In this document: positions 1 to 7,086 of the stretch, in pieces | How the letters are laid out: each line of letters begins with the position of its first letter | Position numbering within the stretch: position 1 is the stretch's first letter | Source of the DNA: Actinomycetes bacterium | Lineage (GTDB): Bacteria; Actinomycetota; Actinomycetes; Propionibacteriales; Propionibacteriaceae | Direction: 5' to 3' | Length of the DNA: 9,491 bases | Assembly: GCA_023436925.1 (NCBI GenBank) | Contig: JAEZHJ010000130.1 | Location: 1 to 9,491, forward strand | Made by a program: the position numbers and the translations under genes | Notes under the pieces: model-generated | The model's database searches: none | Seen by the model: only the letters and a program-made list of their open reading frames with translations | Told to the model about the DNA's origin: nothing

Positions 1-870
1 CGGGGAGGGCTCGGAAGCTGCCGGGGCCGGTGCTGCAGGCGCCGGAGCCGCTGGAGCGGGAGCCGCGGGAGCGGGAGTCTGGGGTGCCGGGGCGGCCGGA
101 GCCGCGGGGGCGGGAGCCGGAGCCTCGGGAGCCGGAGCCGGAGCCTCGGGGGCGGGAGCAGGCGCCTGGGGCTCCGCCGGTGCCGACGGGGCTTCGGTCG
201 CGGCCGGGGCCGCCTCAGCGCTGCCGATCAGTGCCAACACGGCGCCGACCTGGGCGGTCTCGTCCTCGGCCACCCGGATCTCCAGCACGGTGCCGGACGC
301 CGGGGACGGGATCTCGGTGTCGACCTTGTCCGTGGAGACCTCGACCAGAGCCTCGTCGGCCTCGACGGAGTCGCCCACCTTCTTCAGCCAGCGCGAGATG
401 GTGCCTTCGGTCACCGACTCGCCCAGCTGCGGCAGCACGACCTCGACGGCGTCGGAGGACGCGGGCGCCGCTGCGGCGGGTGCGGGAGTCTCGGCGGGGG
501 CCTGGGGGGCCTGCGCCTCGGCGGCGGGGGCCGGGGCCTGCGCGGGAGCGGTCTGCTCGGCAGGCTCGGCCGCGGGCGCGGCCGGTTCGGCCGGTTCGGC
601 CGGTTCGTCGTCGCCGGAGCCACCGGCTTCGTCCGGCTCGCCGATCACGGCCAGCACCGCGCCGACCTGGGCGGTCTCGTCCTCGGCGACCAGGATCTCC
701 AGCACCACCCCCGCGACCGGGGACGGGATCTCGGTGTCGACCTTGTCGGTGGAGACCTCGACCAGTGCCTCGTCCAGCTCAACTGTGTCGCCGACCCGCT
801 TCAGCCACCGTGAGACGGTCCCCTCGGTGACACTCTCGCCGAGCGCGGGCAGTGGGACGGGAGTGGACAT
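1..870 (-). CDS. sucB: 2-oxoacid dehydrogenase E2 (dihydrolipoamide acyltransferase), N-terminal part, cut by window edge
   Basis: E2 core subunit of a cytoplasmic 2-oxoacid dehydrogenase complex (2-oxoglutarate and/or pyruvate); it carries the acyl group on lipoyl-lysine to CoA. The visible 290 residues hold two lipoyl domains, about residues 2-77 and 142-216, each with the lipoylation motif STDKVDTE (Lys43 and Lys182), and each followed by a long Ala/Pro/Glu linker (about 78-141 and 217-290). The peripheral-subunit-binding and catalytic domains must lie beyond base 1. The ATG start is supported by AAGGAG eight bases upstream and by the lipoyl fold beginning at once. The two lipoyl domains are nearly identical even at DNA level. 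In Mycobacterium the equivalent is DlaT, the E2 of pyruvate dehydrogenase, so sucB versus dlaT cannot be settled here. The family assignment is secure; the substrate is inferred. Confidence 0.93.
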   Translation of the reverse strand, partial: MSTPVPLPALGESVTEGTVSRWLKRVGDTVELDEALVEVSTDKVDTEIPSPVAGVVLEILVAEDETAQVGAVLAVIGEPDEAGGSGDDEPAEPAEPAAPAAEPAEQTAPAQAPAPAAEAQAPQAPAETPAPAAAAPASSDAVEVVLPQLGESVTEGTISRWLKKVGDSVEADEALVEVSTDKVDTEIPSPASGTVLEIRVAEDETAQVGAVLALIGSAEAAPAATEAPSAPAEPQAPAPAPEAPAPAPEAPAPAPAAPAAPAPQTPAPAAPAPAAPAPAAPAPAASEPSP

Positions 871-878
871 GGTGTGAG

Positions 879-884
879 CTCCTT
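879..884 (-). promoter_or_regulatory. Ribosome binding site of the E2 gene
   Basis: AAGGAG on the minus strand, eight bases before the ATG at 870. It fixes the start of the E2 gene. Confidence 0.8.
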
Positions 885-911
885 CTGGCGACGTGCAGTT
901 GTCTCGCGGTC

Positions 912-917
912 AGCCTA
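912..917 (-). promoter_or_regulatory. Candidate -10 box of the E2 gene
   Basis: TAGGCT on the minus strand fits the actinobacterial TAnnnT -10 pattern. It would start a transcript near base 905, leaving a leader of about 35 bases with a good Shine-Dalgarno. No convincing -35 box lies at the expected distance, so this is a weak call. Confidence 0.35.
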
Positions 918-1016
918 TCCCCCGCTCGCGGACCTCGCCCACCCCGACCGACCGGGGGCGGGCGGGCGCGGGCGCGACACCCGGGTCCACCGCCCCGCGG
1001 CGTTGGTGCGGTACTG

Positions 1017-1022
1017 GATAAT
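1017..1022 (+). promoter_or_regulatory. -10 box for a leaderless transcript of the 106-aa gene
   Basis: GATAAT lies exactly six bases before the GTG at 1029, so transcription should begin on or next to the start codon. There is no Shine-Dalgarno before that GTG, which agrees with a leaderless mRNA. No clear -35 box is visible. Confidence 0.5.
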
Positions 1023-1028
1023 GGCGCC

Positions 1029-1349
1029 GTGGCCTGGTTCAGACGCCGCCGCAAGGCCGGCGCAGCGACGCGTTCGGACGCGCTCGATCAGGCGACCATC
1101 GCTCACCTGGAGCAGTTCCTGACCACCCGGCGCGGGGTGGAGGCGTTCATCGAGCTGCCGACCACGATGGCCAGGGCGACCCTGCTGCTGATCGCCTACG
1201 ACGGGGAGTGGACCCGCCGCAGCGTGGAGTCGGTGGCCTGGGCACGCCGGTTCGCCGCCAGGCATGGCTTGCCCGCCTACGACGCCGGCGTGGTCGGCTA
1301 CCCGCAGCGGATGCGCGACTACAACGCGCGCCGTCGCTCAGCCCGTTGA
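1029..1349 (+). CDS. Conserved actinobacterial hypothetical protein, 106 aa
   Basis: Small, basic, probably cytoplasmic protein of unknown function. It opens with an Arg/Lys-rich stretch (AWFRRRRKAG), continues with a helical region, and ends in the stretch EWTRRSVESVAWARRFAARH followed by VGYPQRMRDYNARR. I recognise this C-terminal pattern from uncharacterised actinobacterial proteins; some relatives carry an unsupported oxidoreductase label, and I see no cofactor motif. The frame is open back to 852, but the upstream translation is low-complexity Pro/Arg/Gly. GTG 1029 is preferred because the recognisable protein begins there and a -10 box sits six bases upstream. It is divergent from the E2 gene, and its last 12 bases overlap the tail of the convergent FAD oxidoreductase gene. 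Confidence 0.75.
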   Translation: MAWFRRRRKAGAATRSDALDQATIAHLEQFLTTRRGVEAFIELPTTMARATLLLIAYDGEWTRRSVESVAWARRFAARHGLPAYDAGVVGYPQRMRDYNARRRSAR

Positions 1350-2924
1350 CCGCCCGCTGAGGCGCAGCACGGCCCGGAAGGCGCCCACCAGGGCCTCGCC
1401 CAGCGCCGCGCCCGGGCCGGGCGAGGTGGTTCCCATCATGGAGGCGGCCGTCCCCGGGCACGCGTACAGGCCGGGGATCACCGAACCGTCGCCCCGCAGC
1501 ACCCGGCCGTCGGCGTCCACCAGGACCCCGCCCTTGGTGCCCAGGTCGCCTGGGTAGACCCGCACCGCCCAGAACGGGGGCCGGTCGACCTTGCCGAGCG
1601 ACTCGTTGCGCCGCCGTCCCGAGCCCGTCAGGTACTCGCCTCGGTCGAAGTCCTGGTCTCGGCCCTTGCGGGCGAAGCCGTTGAAGCGCACCGCGGTGCC
1701 GAGCAGCCCGGCGCGGTCGATCCCCAGGGTCTGGGCCAGTTCGTTGAGGCTGCCGGACTTGACCAGGTCGCCGGAGTCCAGCGCGGAGCGGGGCGCGCTG
1801 CCCGCCTGCCACGGGCCGAGCGGGAACTGCTTGTGGTACCGGTTGTCGACGATCAGGTAGGACGGGATCGCGCGGACGCCGTGGCTGCGCTCATAGAGCT
1901 GCCGGCCCACCTGCATCGCCGGCGCCGACTCGTCCAGGAACCGGCTGCCGGTCTGGTCGACGATGAAGCCGTGCGGCCGGACGCGTTCCTCCTCCAGCGC
2001 ATGGGCGACCCCGTCCACCAGCATGACCGGGGTCCACCAGGCCTCGTCCATCGCGGCCGTCGCCGCGCCGTGGGCCACCGCCAGGCTGATCGCGGAGCCG
2101 TCGTTGGTGGTGCCGGCCGCCGACCAGGACGCATCGGTGGGCAGCGGGAGGTACTCCTCACGCAGCGCCTGGCTCGCCTCGAAGCCGCCGGCGGCGAGCA
2201 GCACGCCGACGCCGGCGATCACCCGCACCCCGGCGTCGGACTCGGTGCCGTGCACCAGCCGGCGCACGATCACGCCCTCGACGCCGTCGTCGCCGGTGAC
2301 CAGGTCGGTGACCGGGGAGTCGAGCCACAGCTCCACCCCGTTGCCGACCGCCCGGTGCAGCAGCTCGGCGGCCAGCGCCTCGCCGGTGCCCCGGCTGGCA
2401 TGGTTCGGGCCGAACCGGCCCAGCACCCGCTCGGTGAGCGGCCGGCGACCGGGATCGGACGCGCCCCGCAGGGCGTCCGACCAGTCGCCCAGCACGCGGC
2501 GGTCGAAGGCCTGGCTGCGAACGACCCGGCCGGCGGGCTTGGCGCCGGGGGCGTCCGGGTGGTGATCGGGGGCGTCCCGCTCGGCCACCAGGGGGAGCCG
2601 GGACGAGGTCAGCCAGCGGACCAGCCGGGCGGAGGTGTCCACATAGGCGGCCCGGCGCTCCGCCGAGGAGGCCGGCGTCGGATCGCCCAGGATCGCGTCC
2701 AGGTACTCGGCGGCCTCGACCGCCGAGTCGCCGACCCCCAGCTTCTCCATCAGCTGGTTGGCCGGCAGCCAGATCCGGCCGTCACCCTGCGCCGTGGCGC
2801 CGCCGACCAGGGGGCCCGCCTCGCAGACGAGCACCTCATGGCCCAGCCGTCGGGCCGCGACGGCGGCCAGCAGGCCCGCCGCCCCGCCTCCGACGATGAC
2901 GACGTCGGTCCGGACGGTTTCCAT
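1338..2924 (-). CDS. KstD-like FAD-dependent oxidoreductase (FAD_binding_2 family), 528 aa
   Basis: Predicted flavoprotein of the succinate dehydrogenase/fumarate reductase and 3-ketosteroid dehydrogenase superfamily. The N-terminus has the Rossmann dinucleotide motif VIVGGGAAGL (glycines near residues 12-17), followed by an acidic residue at the end of the second strand (VCEAGP). The C-terminus carries the family motif GLYACPGTAASMMGTTSPGPG near residues 485-505, which helps bind FAD. True KstD enzymes have Tyr-Pro-Gly-x-Gly there; this one has Ser at about 501, while the last Gly (505) is kept. No signal peptide or heme site is visible, so it is probably cytoplasmic. The ATG at 2924 overlaps the pepA stop by one base (TGATG), implying translational coupling; a TTG one codon earlier is possible but unlikely. 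Family is firm; substrate is unknown, and steroid activity is doubtful. Confidence 0.88.
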   Translation of the reverse strand: METVRTDVVIVGGGAAGLLAAVAARRLGHEVLVCEAGPLVGGATAQGDGRIWLPANQLMEKLGVGDSAVEAAEYLDAILGDPTPASSAERRAAYVDTSARLVRWLTSSRLPLVAERDAPDHHPDAPGAKPAGRVVRSQAFDRRVLGDWSDALRGASDPGRRPLTERVLGRFGPNHASRGTGEALAAELLHRAVGNGVELWLDSPVTDLVTGDDGVEGVIVRRLVHGTESDAGVRVIAGVGVLLAAGGFEASQALREEYLPLPTDASWSAAGTTNDGSAISLAVAHGAATAAMDEAWWTPVMLVDGVAHALEEERVRPHGFIVDQTGSRFLDESAPAMQVGRQLYERSHGVRAIPSYLIVDNRYHKQFPLGPWQAGSAPRSALDSGDLVKSGSLNELAQTLGIDRAGLLGTAVRFNGFARKGRDQDFDRGEYLTGSGRRRNESLGKVDRPPFWAVRVYPGDLGTKGGVLVDADGRVLRGDGSVIPGLYACPGTAASMMGTTSPGPGAALGEALVGAFRAVLRLSGRSTG

Positions 2925-4420
2925 CAACCCGCCAGCGCGTGGGCCAGGGCCACCAGCGTCCGCACCGACATGCCGGTGCCGCCGGAGGGGACGTACTGGT
3001 AGGGCTCGTGGGGGTTGAACGCGGGGCCGGCGATGTCCAGGTGTGCCCAGGCGATCGACGGCGGCACGAACTCGGACAGGAACGCGGCCGCGGTCAGGGC
3101 GCCGCCCATCCGGTCGCCGCTGGACTTCAGGTCGGCGACCTTGGAGTCCAGCTTCTTGCGGGACTCCTCCGGGATCGGCAGCTGCCAGAACAGCTCACCG
3201 GCGGCCTCGGCGGCGTCCAGGATCAGGTCGGCGGTCTCGTCGTCGCGGGCCATCAGGCCGGCGACCCGCTCGCCGAGGGCGACCACGCAGGCACCGGTGA
3301 GGGTGGCGACGTCGATCACGAGGTTGGGGGCCTCCTCGCTGGCGCGGACCAGGGCGTCGGCCATCACCAGGCGGCCCTCCGCGTCGGAGTTGGCGTTCTC
3401 GACGGTCTTGCCGCCGTACATGGTCAGCACGTCGGAGGGACGGTAGGCCGTCCCGGACGGCATGTTCTCGGCCAGGGCGGCATAGGCGGTCACCCGGATC
3501 TTGAGCCCGGCCTCGGCGATCGCGGTCACCGCGGCGACGACCGAGGCCGCACCGGCCATGTCGTCCTTCATCGTGTACATGCTGTCGGACGGCTTGAGGT
3601 TGAGGCCTCCGGTGTCGAAGGTGATGCCCTTGCCGATCAGCGCGAGATGGAACTTGGCACCGCGCGGGGCGTAGCTGACCTTGACCAGCCGCGGCTTGCG
3701 GTTCGAGCCGCCACCGACGGCGAGCAGACCGCCGAAGCCCTCCCGCTCCAGCGCCTTCTCGTCCAGCACGTCGACGGCCAGCTTGGCCGCCTTGGCGACC
3801 TTGGCGATCTCGTCGGCGAAGGATTCGGGGTAGAGCTCGTTGGCGGGGGCGTTCACCCAGGTGCGGGCACGGCAGACCGCAGTGGCGGTGCTGACCCCGA
3901 GTTCGAGGGCGTGGCGGGCCTCCGGCTTGCGGGCATTGGGGGTGACCACCACGAGGCCGCCGATCCCGGGCTGGTCCTCGCCGGCCCGGTAGCGATAGCT
4001 GCCGAGCAGGGCACCCTCGACCGCACCCTTGATCACCTGCGGCTCGATCGCGTCCAGGCTGAACGCCACCTGCAGCGGCCGGGACGCCTTCAGCCCTGCG
4101 ACCGTGCGGGCCGCCGCGCCCGCCGCGCGGCGGACCTGCTCGGGCGAGACGTCGATGTCGCCCAGGCCGACCACCACCAGGCGCAGCGTGCCCGGGCCGG
4201 GCAGCAGCACGGTCTCGGCGTTCTTCGAGCTCCCGCCCAGGTCGTGCACCACCTGGTCCAGCGGACGGCCGAAGGCCTTGCCGAGCGAGGCGCCGACATC
4301 ATCGGGGACGCCGACCAGGACGTCGCTGCCCAGCGCCTCCGCCAGGCCGACGACCAGGACGTCGACGTTCTTGCCGGGCTCGGTGGCGAGGCTGATGGCG
4401 GGCAGGGCGGGGCTGGGCAC
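2924..4420 (-). CDS. pepA: Leucyl aminopeptidase, M17 family, 498 aa
   Basis: Cytosolic, normally hexameric, two-metal aminopeptidase that removes N-terminal residues from peptides (PepB/PepA of M. tuberculosis type). The N-terminal non-catalytic domain spans roughly residues 1-165. The catalytic domain shows the expected metal ligands by motif: Lys264 and Asp269 in GKGITFDTGG, Asp287 in KDDMAGA, and Asp346 and Glu348 in the signature NANSDAEGRL, with catalytic Lys276 and Arg350. The signature has Ser where the common form has Thr (NTDAEGRL), a mild change. Length matches the family. The open frame extends upstream to 4846, but GTG 4420 is chosen because AGAGGA lies seven bases before it, a promoter precedes that, and the upstream stretch is antisense to the dehydrogenase gene. 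It is first in an operon with the FAD oxidoreductase. Confidence 0.95.
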   Translation of the reverse strand: MPSPALPAISLATEPGKNVDVLVVGLAEALGSDVLVGVPDDVGASLGKAFGRPLDQVVHDLGGSSKNAETVLLPGPGTLRLVVVGLGDIDVSPEQVRRAAGAAARTVAGLKASRPLQVAFSLDAIEPQVIKGAVEGALLGSYRYRAGEDQPGIGGLVVVTPNARKPEARHALELGVSTATAVCRARTWVNAPANELYPESFADEIAKVAKAAKLAVDVLDEKALEREGFGGLLAVGGGSNRKPRLVKVSYAPRGAKFHLALIGKGITFDTGGLNLKPSDSMYTMKDDMAGAASVVAAVTAIAEAGLKIRVTAYAALAENMPSGTAYRPSDVLTMYGGKTVENANSDAEGRLVMADALVRASEEAPNLVIDVATLTGACVVALGERVAGLMARDDETADLILDAAEAAGELFWQLPIPEESRKKLDSKVADLKSSGDRMGGALTAAAFLSEFVPPSIAWAHLDIAGPAFNPHEPYQYVPSGGTGMSVRTLVALAHALAG

Positions 4421-4427
4421 GGGACGG

Positions 4428-4433
4428 TCCTCT
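4428..4433 (-). promoter_or_regulatory. Ribosome binding site of pepA
   Basis: AGAGGA on the minus strand, seven bases before GTG 4420. It decides the pepA start against the longer open frame. Confidence 0.65.
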
Positions 4434-4469
4434 CGGTTGCCGGAACGCGATTGCAGGAATGTCAGTCCT

Positions 4470-4498
4470 AGGCTAATGCTCCGCGGGCGGTTGTCGAA
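4470..4498 (-). promoter_or_regulatory. Candidate pepA promoter
   Basis: Minus strand reads TTCGAC, a 17-base spacer, then TAGCCT. This fits a housekeeping-sigma -35/-10 pair and predicts a start near base 4463, giving a leader of about 43 bases that contains the Shine-Dalgarno. The -10 region shares the 11-mer TAGCCTAGGAC with the promoter of the 200-aa gene at 7818. Confidence 0.45.
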
Positions 4499-4522
4499 CC
4501 TCGCCGGGTCCCGGGTTTGGGG

Positions 4523-4528
4523 CAGACT
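4523..4528 (+). promoter_or_regulatory. -10-like box for a leaderless dehydrogenase transcript
   Basis: CAGACT ends seven bases before GTG 4536. It keeps the A and final T of TAnnnT. No Shine-Dalgarno precedes the GTG, so a leaderless start is plausible. This is weaker than the similar site at 1017-1022. Confidence 0.35.
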
Positions 4529-4535
4529 GGCGGCT

Positions 4536-5672
4536 GTGACCGCCTTCACCTTCGCCACCGCCCAGCGGATCGTCTTCGGCCCCGGCGTCGCCGCCGAGCT
4601 GCCCGCGATCGTGGCCGGGCTCGGCCGCCGTCCCTTCGTCTGCACCGGCTCCGACCCGCGCCGGCACGCGGGGGTGATCGCGGGGCTCTCCGGGGTCGCC
4701 ACCTTCGCCGTGGCGGGGGAGCCGACCATCGACCTGGTGCGAGAGGCGGCCGCAGCCGCCCGCAGCCACGGCGCCGATGTCGTGGTGGGGCTGGGCGGCG
4801 GTGCGGCGCTGGACGCCGCCAAGGTGGTCGCCGCCCTGGTCGCCAACGGCGGAGACCCGCTGGACTACGCCGAGGTGATCGGACGCGGCCAGCCGCTGAC
4901 CGAGGCGTCCTTGCCCGTGGTGGCCGTTCCCACCACCTCCGGCACCGGCTCGGAGGTGACCGCCAACGGCGTCGTCACCTCCACCGCCGACCAGGTGAAG
5001 GTGAGCCTGCGGTCCCCGTCCATGCTTCCCGTGGTGGCGCTGGTAGACCCTGAGCTGACCCTCGGCGTCCCGCCGTCGGTCACCGCCCACGCCGGGCTGG
5101 ACGCCCTGGTGCAGTGCATCGAGCCGTTCGTCTCGCCGTTCGCGAACCCGATGACCGACGGCTTCTGCCGCGAGGGAATCGCCCGCGCCGGACGGGGGCT
5201 GCGCCGCGCCTGGGCCGACGGCTCCGACCTGGCGGCCCGCACCGACATGAGCCTGTGCTCGCTGCTGTCCGGGCTGGCGCTGGCCAACGCCAAGCTCGGT
5301 GCCGCGCACGGCCTGGCCGCCCCGCTCGGCGGCCTGCTGGGCGCGCCGCACGGCGCGCTGACAGCGGCGGTGATGACGGCGGTCTCCCGGACCAACCTGG
5401 CCGCACTGGCCGACGAGCCCGGCAACCCGGCGATCGAGCGCTACGCCGAGGTCGGCGAACTGCTGACCGGGCACCGCTCCGCGCAGGCCTACCTGGACTG
5501 GTTCAGCGAGACACTCGCCGAACTGCAGGTCCCGGGACTGGCCCGGTACGGGCTGACCGAGGCGCAGATCCCCGCCGTCGCGCTGGCCGCGAGCCGGGCA
5601 TCGAGCACGAGGGGGAATCCCGTTAGGCTGCCAGTCGCGGCCTTCGAGGACATCCTTCGCTCCTCGCTGTGA
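4536..5672 (+). CDS. Iron-containing (group III) alcohol dehydrogenase family protein, 378 aa
   Basis: NAD(P)-dependent dehydrogenase of the metal-dependent Fe-ADH fold; substrate unknown. The nucleotide-binding motif GGGAALDAAK spans residues 87-96, and the family segment PTTSGTGSEVT spans about 132-142. By comparison with FucO-type enzymes the metal ligands should be Asp, His, His, His. Here Asp189, His258 and His272 (in GAPHG) are in place, but the second ligand is Gln193 (LDALVQCIE), and the extra histidine four residues after His258 is Ala262. I recall that a Q-type subfamily with HGxAxPxGG exists, so this is probably a subfamily trait rather than decay. GTG 4536 is chosen because the Fe-ADH fold starts there and upstream sequence is antisense to pepA. 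It is divergent from pepA and lies 14 bases before gcvT, so the two are probably co-transcribed. Confidence 0.9.
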   Translation: MTAFTFATAQRIVFGPGVAAELPAIVAGLGRRPFVCTGSDPRRHAGVIAGLSGVATFAVAGEPTIDLVREAAAAARSHGADVVVGLGGGAALDAAKVVAALVANGGDPLDYAEVIGRGQPLTEASLPVVAVPTTSGTGSEVTANGVVTSTADQVKVSLRSPSMLPVVALVDPELTLGVPPSVTAHAGLDALVQCIEPFVSPFANPMTDGFCREGIARAGRGLRRAWADGSDLAARTDMSLCSLLSGLALANAKLGAAHGLAAPLGGLLGAPHGALTAAVMTAVSRTNLAALADEPGNPAIERYAEVGELLTGHRSAQAYLDWFSETLAELQVPGLARYGLTEAQIPAVALAASRASSTRGNPVRLPVAAFEDILRSSL

Positions 5673-5676
5673 GCCC

Positions 5677-5682
5677 AGGAGG
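5677..5682 (+). promoter_or_regulatory. Ribosome binding site of gcvT
   Basis: Perfect AGGAGG four bases before ATG 5687. It favours this ATG over an in-frame GTG at 5669 that overlaps the end of the preceding gene. Confidence 0.75.
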
Positions 5683-5686
5683 CGAC

Positions 5687-6787
5687 ATGACCCACCCGTT
5701 GCAGTCCCCGTTGCACGAGCGTCACGTCGCGCTCGGCGCCAGGTTCTCCGAGTTCGGCGGCTGGGAGATGCCGCTGCAGTACTCCGGGGTCGTCGCCGAG
5801 CACAAGCGGGTGCGATCGGCGGTGGGCATCTTCGATGTCAGCCACCTGGGCAAGCTGCGGGTGCTCGGACCCGGCGCGGTCGACTTCCTGAACCGGTGCC
5901 TCACCAACGACTTGCGCAAGATCGGCGCCGGGCAGGCCCAGTACACGCTGGCCTGCAATCCCGACGGCGGCGTGGTCGACGACCTGATCGCCTATCGGTT
6001 CAGCGACGACGAGGTCTTCCTGATCCCCAACGCCGCCAACGCCGCCACCGTCGCGGCGGCGCTCGCGCAGGCGGCCCCGTCCGGCATCGAGGTCCGCAAC
6101 GAGCACCTCGACCATGCCGTGATCGCCGTCCAGGGCCCGTCCTCGGACGAGGTGCTGACCGCGCTCGGGCTCCCGGTGGGGCACGACTACATGGCGTGGG
6201 CGCCTGGGGTCTGGGGCGGCACCCGGATGACCGTGTGCCGGACCGGCTACACCGGCGAACGCGGCTACGAACTCGTCGTCCCGGCCGCCTCGGCCGGCCC
6301 GGTCTGGGACGCCGTGCTGGCCGCCGGTGCCGAATACGACATCCTTCCGGCCGGCCTGGGGGCGCGCGACACGCTGCGCACCGAGATGGGCTACCCCCTG
6401 CACGGCCAGGACCTGTCGCCGGCGATCAGCGCCGTCGAATCCGGCGTGGGCTGGGCGATCGGCTGGGACAAGGACGAGTTCTGGGGAGCGGAAGCGCTCC
6501 GCGCCGAACGGGCGGCCGGCGCCCCACGGCTGCTGCGCGGCCTGAAGTCGGTCGGGCGCGGCATCCCGCGCCCACACATGGCCGTGGTGGCGCAGGAGGG
6601 TGCGCAACCGCTCGGCGAGGTCACCTCCGGTACCTTCTCCCCGACCCTGGGGCTCGGGGTGGCGCTGGCGCTGCTGGACCGCTCGGTGCCGATCGGCTCC
6701 CGGGTCGGGGTCCTGGTGCGGGACCGGGTCGAGCCCTTCGAGGTCGTCAAGCCGCCCTTCGTCACCCCCTCGGTGCGGCAGGCATGA
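5687..6787 (+). CDS. gcvT: Aminomethyltransferase, glycine cleavage system T protein, 366 aa
   Basis: Cytoplasmic T protein. It moves the methylene group from aminomethyl-lipoyl H protein to tetrahydrofolate, releasing ammonia and forming 5,10-methylene-THF. The whole protein matches the family: N-terminal SPLHERHVALGARFSEFGGW, FDVSHLGKLRV, the THF and active-site segment CNPDGGVVDDLI (about residues 92-103), GYTGERGYEL, and GLGARDTLRTEMGYPLHGQD. The C-terminal domain has the usual GTFSPTLGLGVALA. Length is normal. Neither gcvH nor gcvP is beside it, a separation also seen, as I recall, in M. tuberculosis (Rv2211c). It follows the dehydrogenase by 14 bases, and its stop overlaps the start of the small membrane protein gene (ATGA). 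No glycine riboswitch is visible before the operon. Confidence 0.96.
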   Translation: MTHPLQSPLHERHVALGARFSEFGGWEMPLQYSGVVAEHKRVRSAVGIFDVSHLGKLRVLGPGAVDFLNRCLTNDLRKIGAGQAQYTLACNPDGGVVDDLIAYRFSDDEVFLIPNAANAATVAAALAQAAPSGIEVRNEHLDHAVIAVQGPSSDEVLTALGLPVGHDYMAWAPGVWGGTRMTVCRTGYTGERGYELVVPAASAGPVWDAVLAAGAEYDILPAGLGARDTLRTEMGYPLHGQDLSPAISAVESGVGWAIGWDKDEFWGAEALRAERAAGAPRLLRGLKSVGRGIPRPHMAVVAQEGAQPLGEVTSGTFSPTLGLGVALALLDRSVPIGSRVGVLVRDRVEPFEVVKPPFVTPSVRQA

Positions 6788-7086
6788 ACCGTCGCCGCTG
6801 GGCGCACCTGCTGGTCGGGCTGGTCGGGATCGCCGCCCTCAGCTGGGCGCTGGTCTGGGGCGCCAACCCACAGGTGATGTGCCGCGACCAGGTGATGGGA
6901 CCGGGCGATGTCTGTGCCCACGCCGGCGACGACGCCGTCCAGACCTATGAGGAGCGGCTCGCCACGGCCCAGTCCGCCCGTCCGGTGGCCGGGGTGATCG
7001 GCTTGCTGATCGTCGGCTTCGCCGTCTACCTGTGGGTGGGGGAGTCCACCAGGGACGAGGCCGCGGGCCCAGCCGAACGGAGGTAG
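6784..7086 (+). CDS. Small two-helix membrane protein with paired cysteines, 100 aa
   Basis: Unknown function. Residues about 7-26 (HLLVGLVGIAALSWALVWGA) and about 68-86 (PVAGVIGLLIVGFAVYLWVG) form two predicted membrane helices. Between them lies a loop with Cys33 and Cys44 around M-x-P-G-D-x-C, a motif I recall in small actinobacterial membrane proteins. The positive N-terminus (NRRRW) predicts the loop is outside, where the cysteines could form a disulfide. The ATG overlaps the gcvT stop by four bases, so translation is probably coupled. A link to glycine cleavage is not implied by the sequence. The start is secure because of the overlap; the longer upstream frame is a shadow of gcvT. Confidence 0.8.
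   Translation: MNRRRWAHLLVGLVGIAALSWALVWGANPQVMCRDQVMGPGDVCAHAGDDAVQTYEERLATAQSARPVAGVIGLLIVGFAVYLWVGESTRDEAAGPAERR

Noticed and set aside
30..877. Plus-strand open frames opposite the E2 gene
   Set aside because: Arg/Pro/Ser-rich low-complexity translations produced by the Ala/Pro linker and lipoyl codons of the minus-strand E2 gene.
1833..3002. Long plus-strand open frame opposite the FAD oxidoreductase
   Set aside because: Its translation is Gly/Arg/His/Gln-rich with no recognisable motif, and the opposite strand encodes a clear flavoenzyme. It is a GC-bias shadow.
2939..4471. 510-codon plus-strand open frame opposite pepA
   Set aside because: Low-complexity Gly/Arg/Val/Asp translation. 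The minus strand has the complete M17 catalytic residues.
4421..4535. Glycine riboswitch or T-box before the dehydrogenase-gcvT operon
   Set aside because: The gap is only about 115 bases, is shared with the pepA promoter, and shows no conserved aptamer core; the dehydrogenase gene appears leaderless.
4473..6607. Two long minus-strand open frames opposite the dehydrogenase and gcvT genes
   Set aside because: Both are antisense shadows without family motifs; the plus strand encodes well-conserved enzymes with good start signals.
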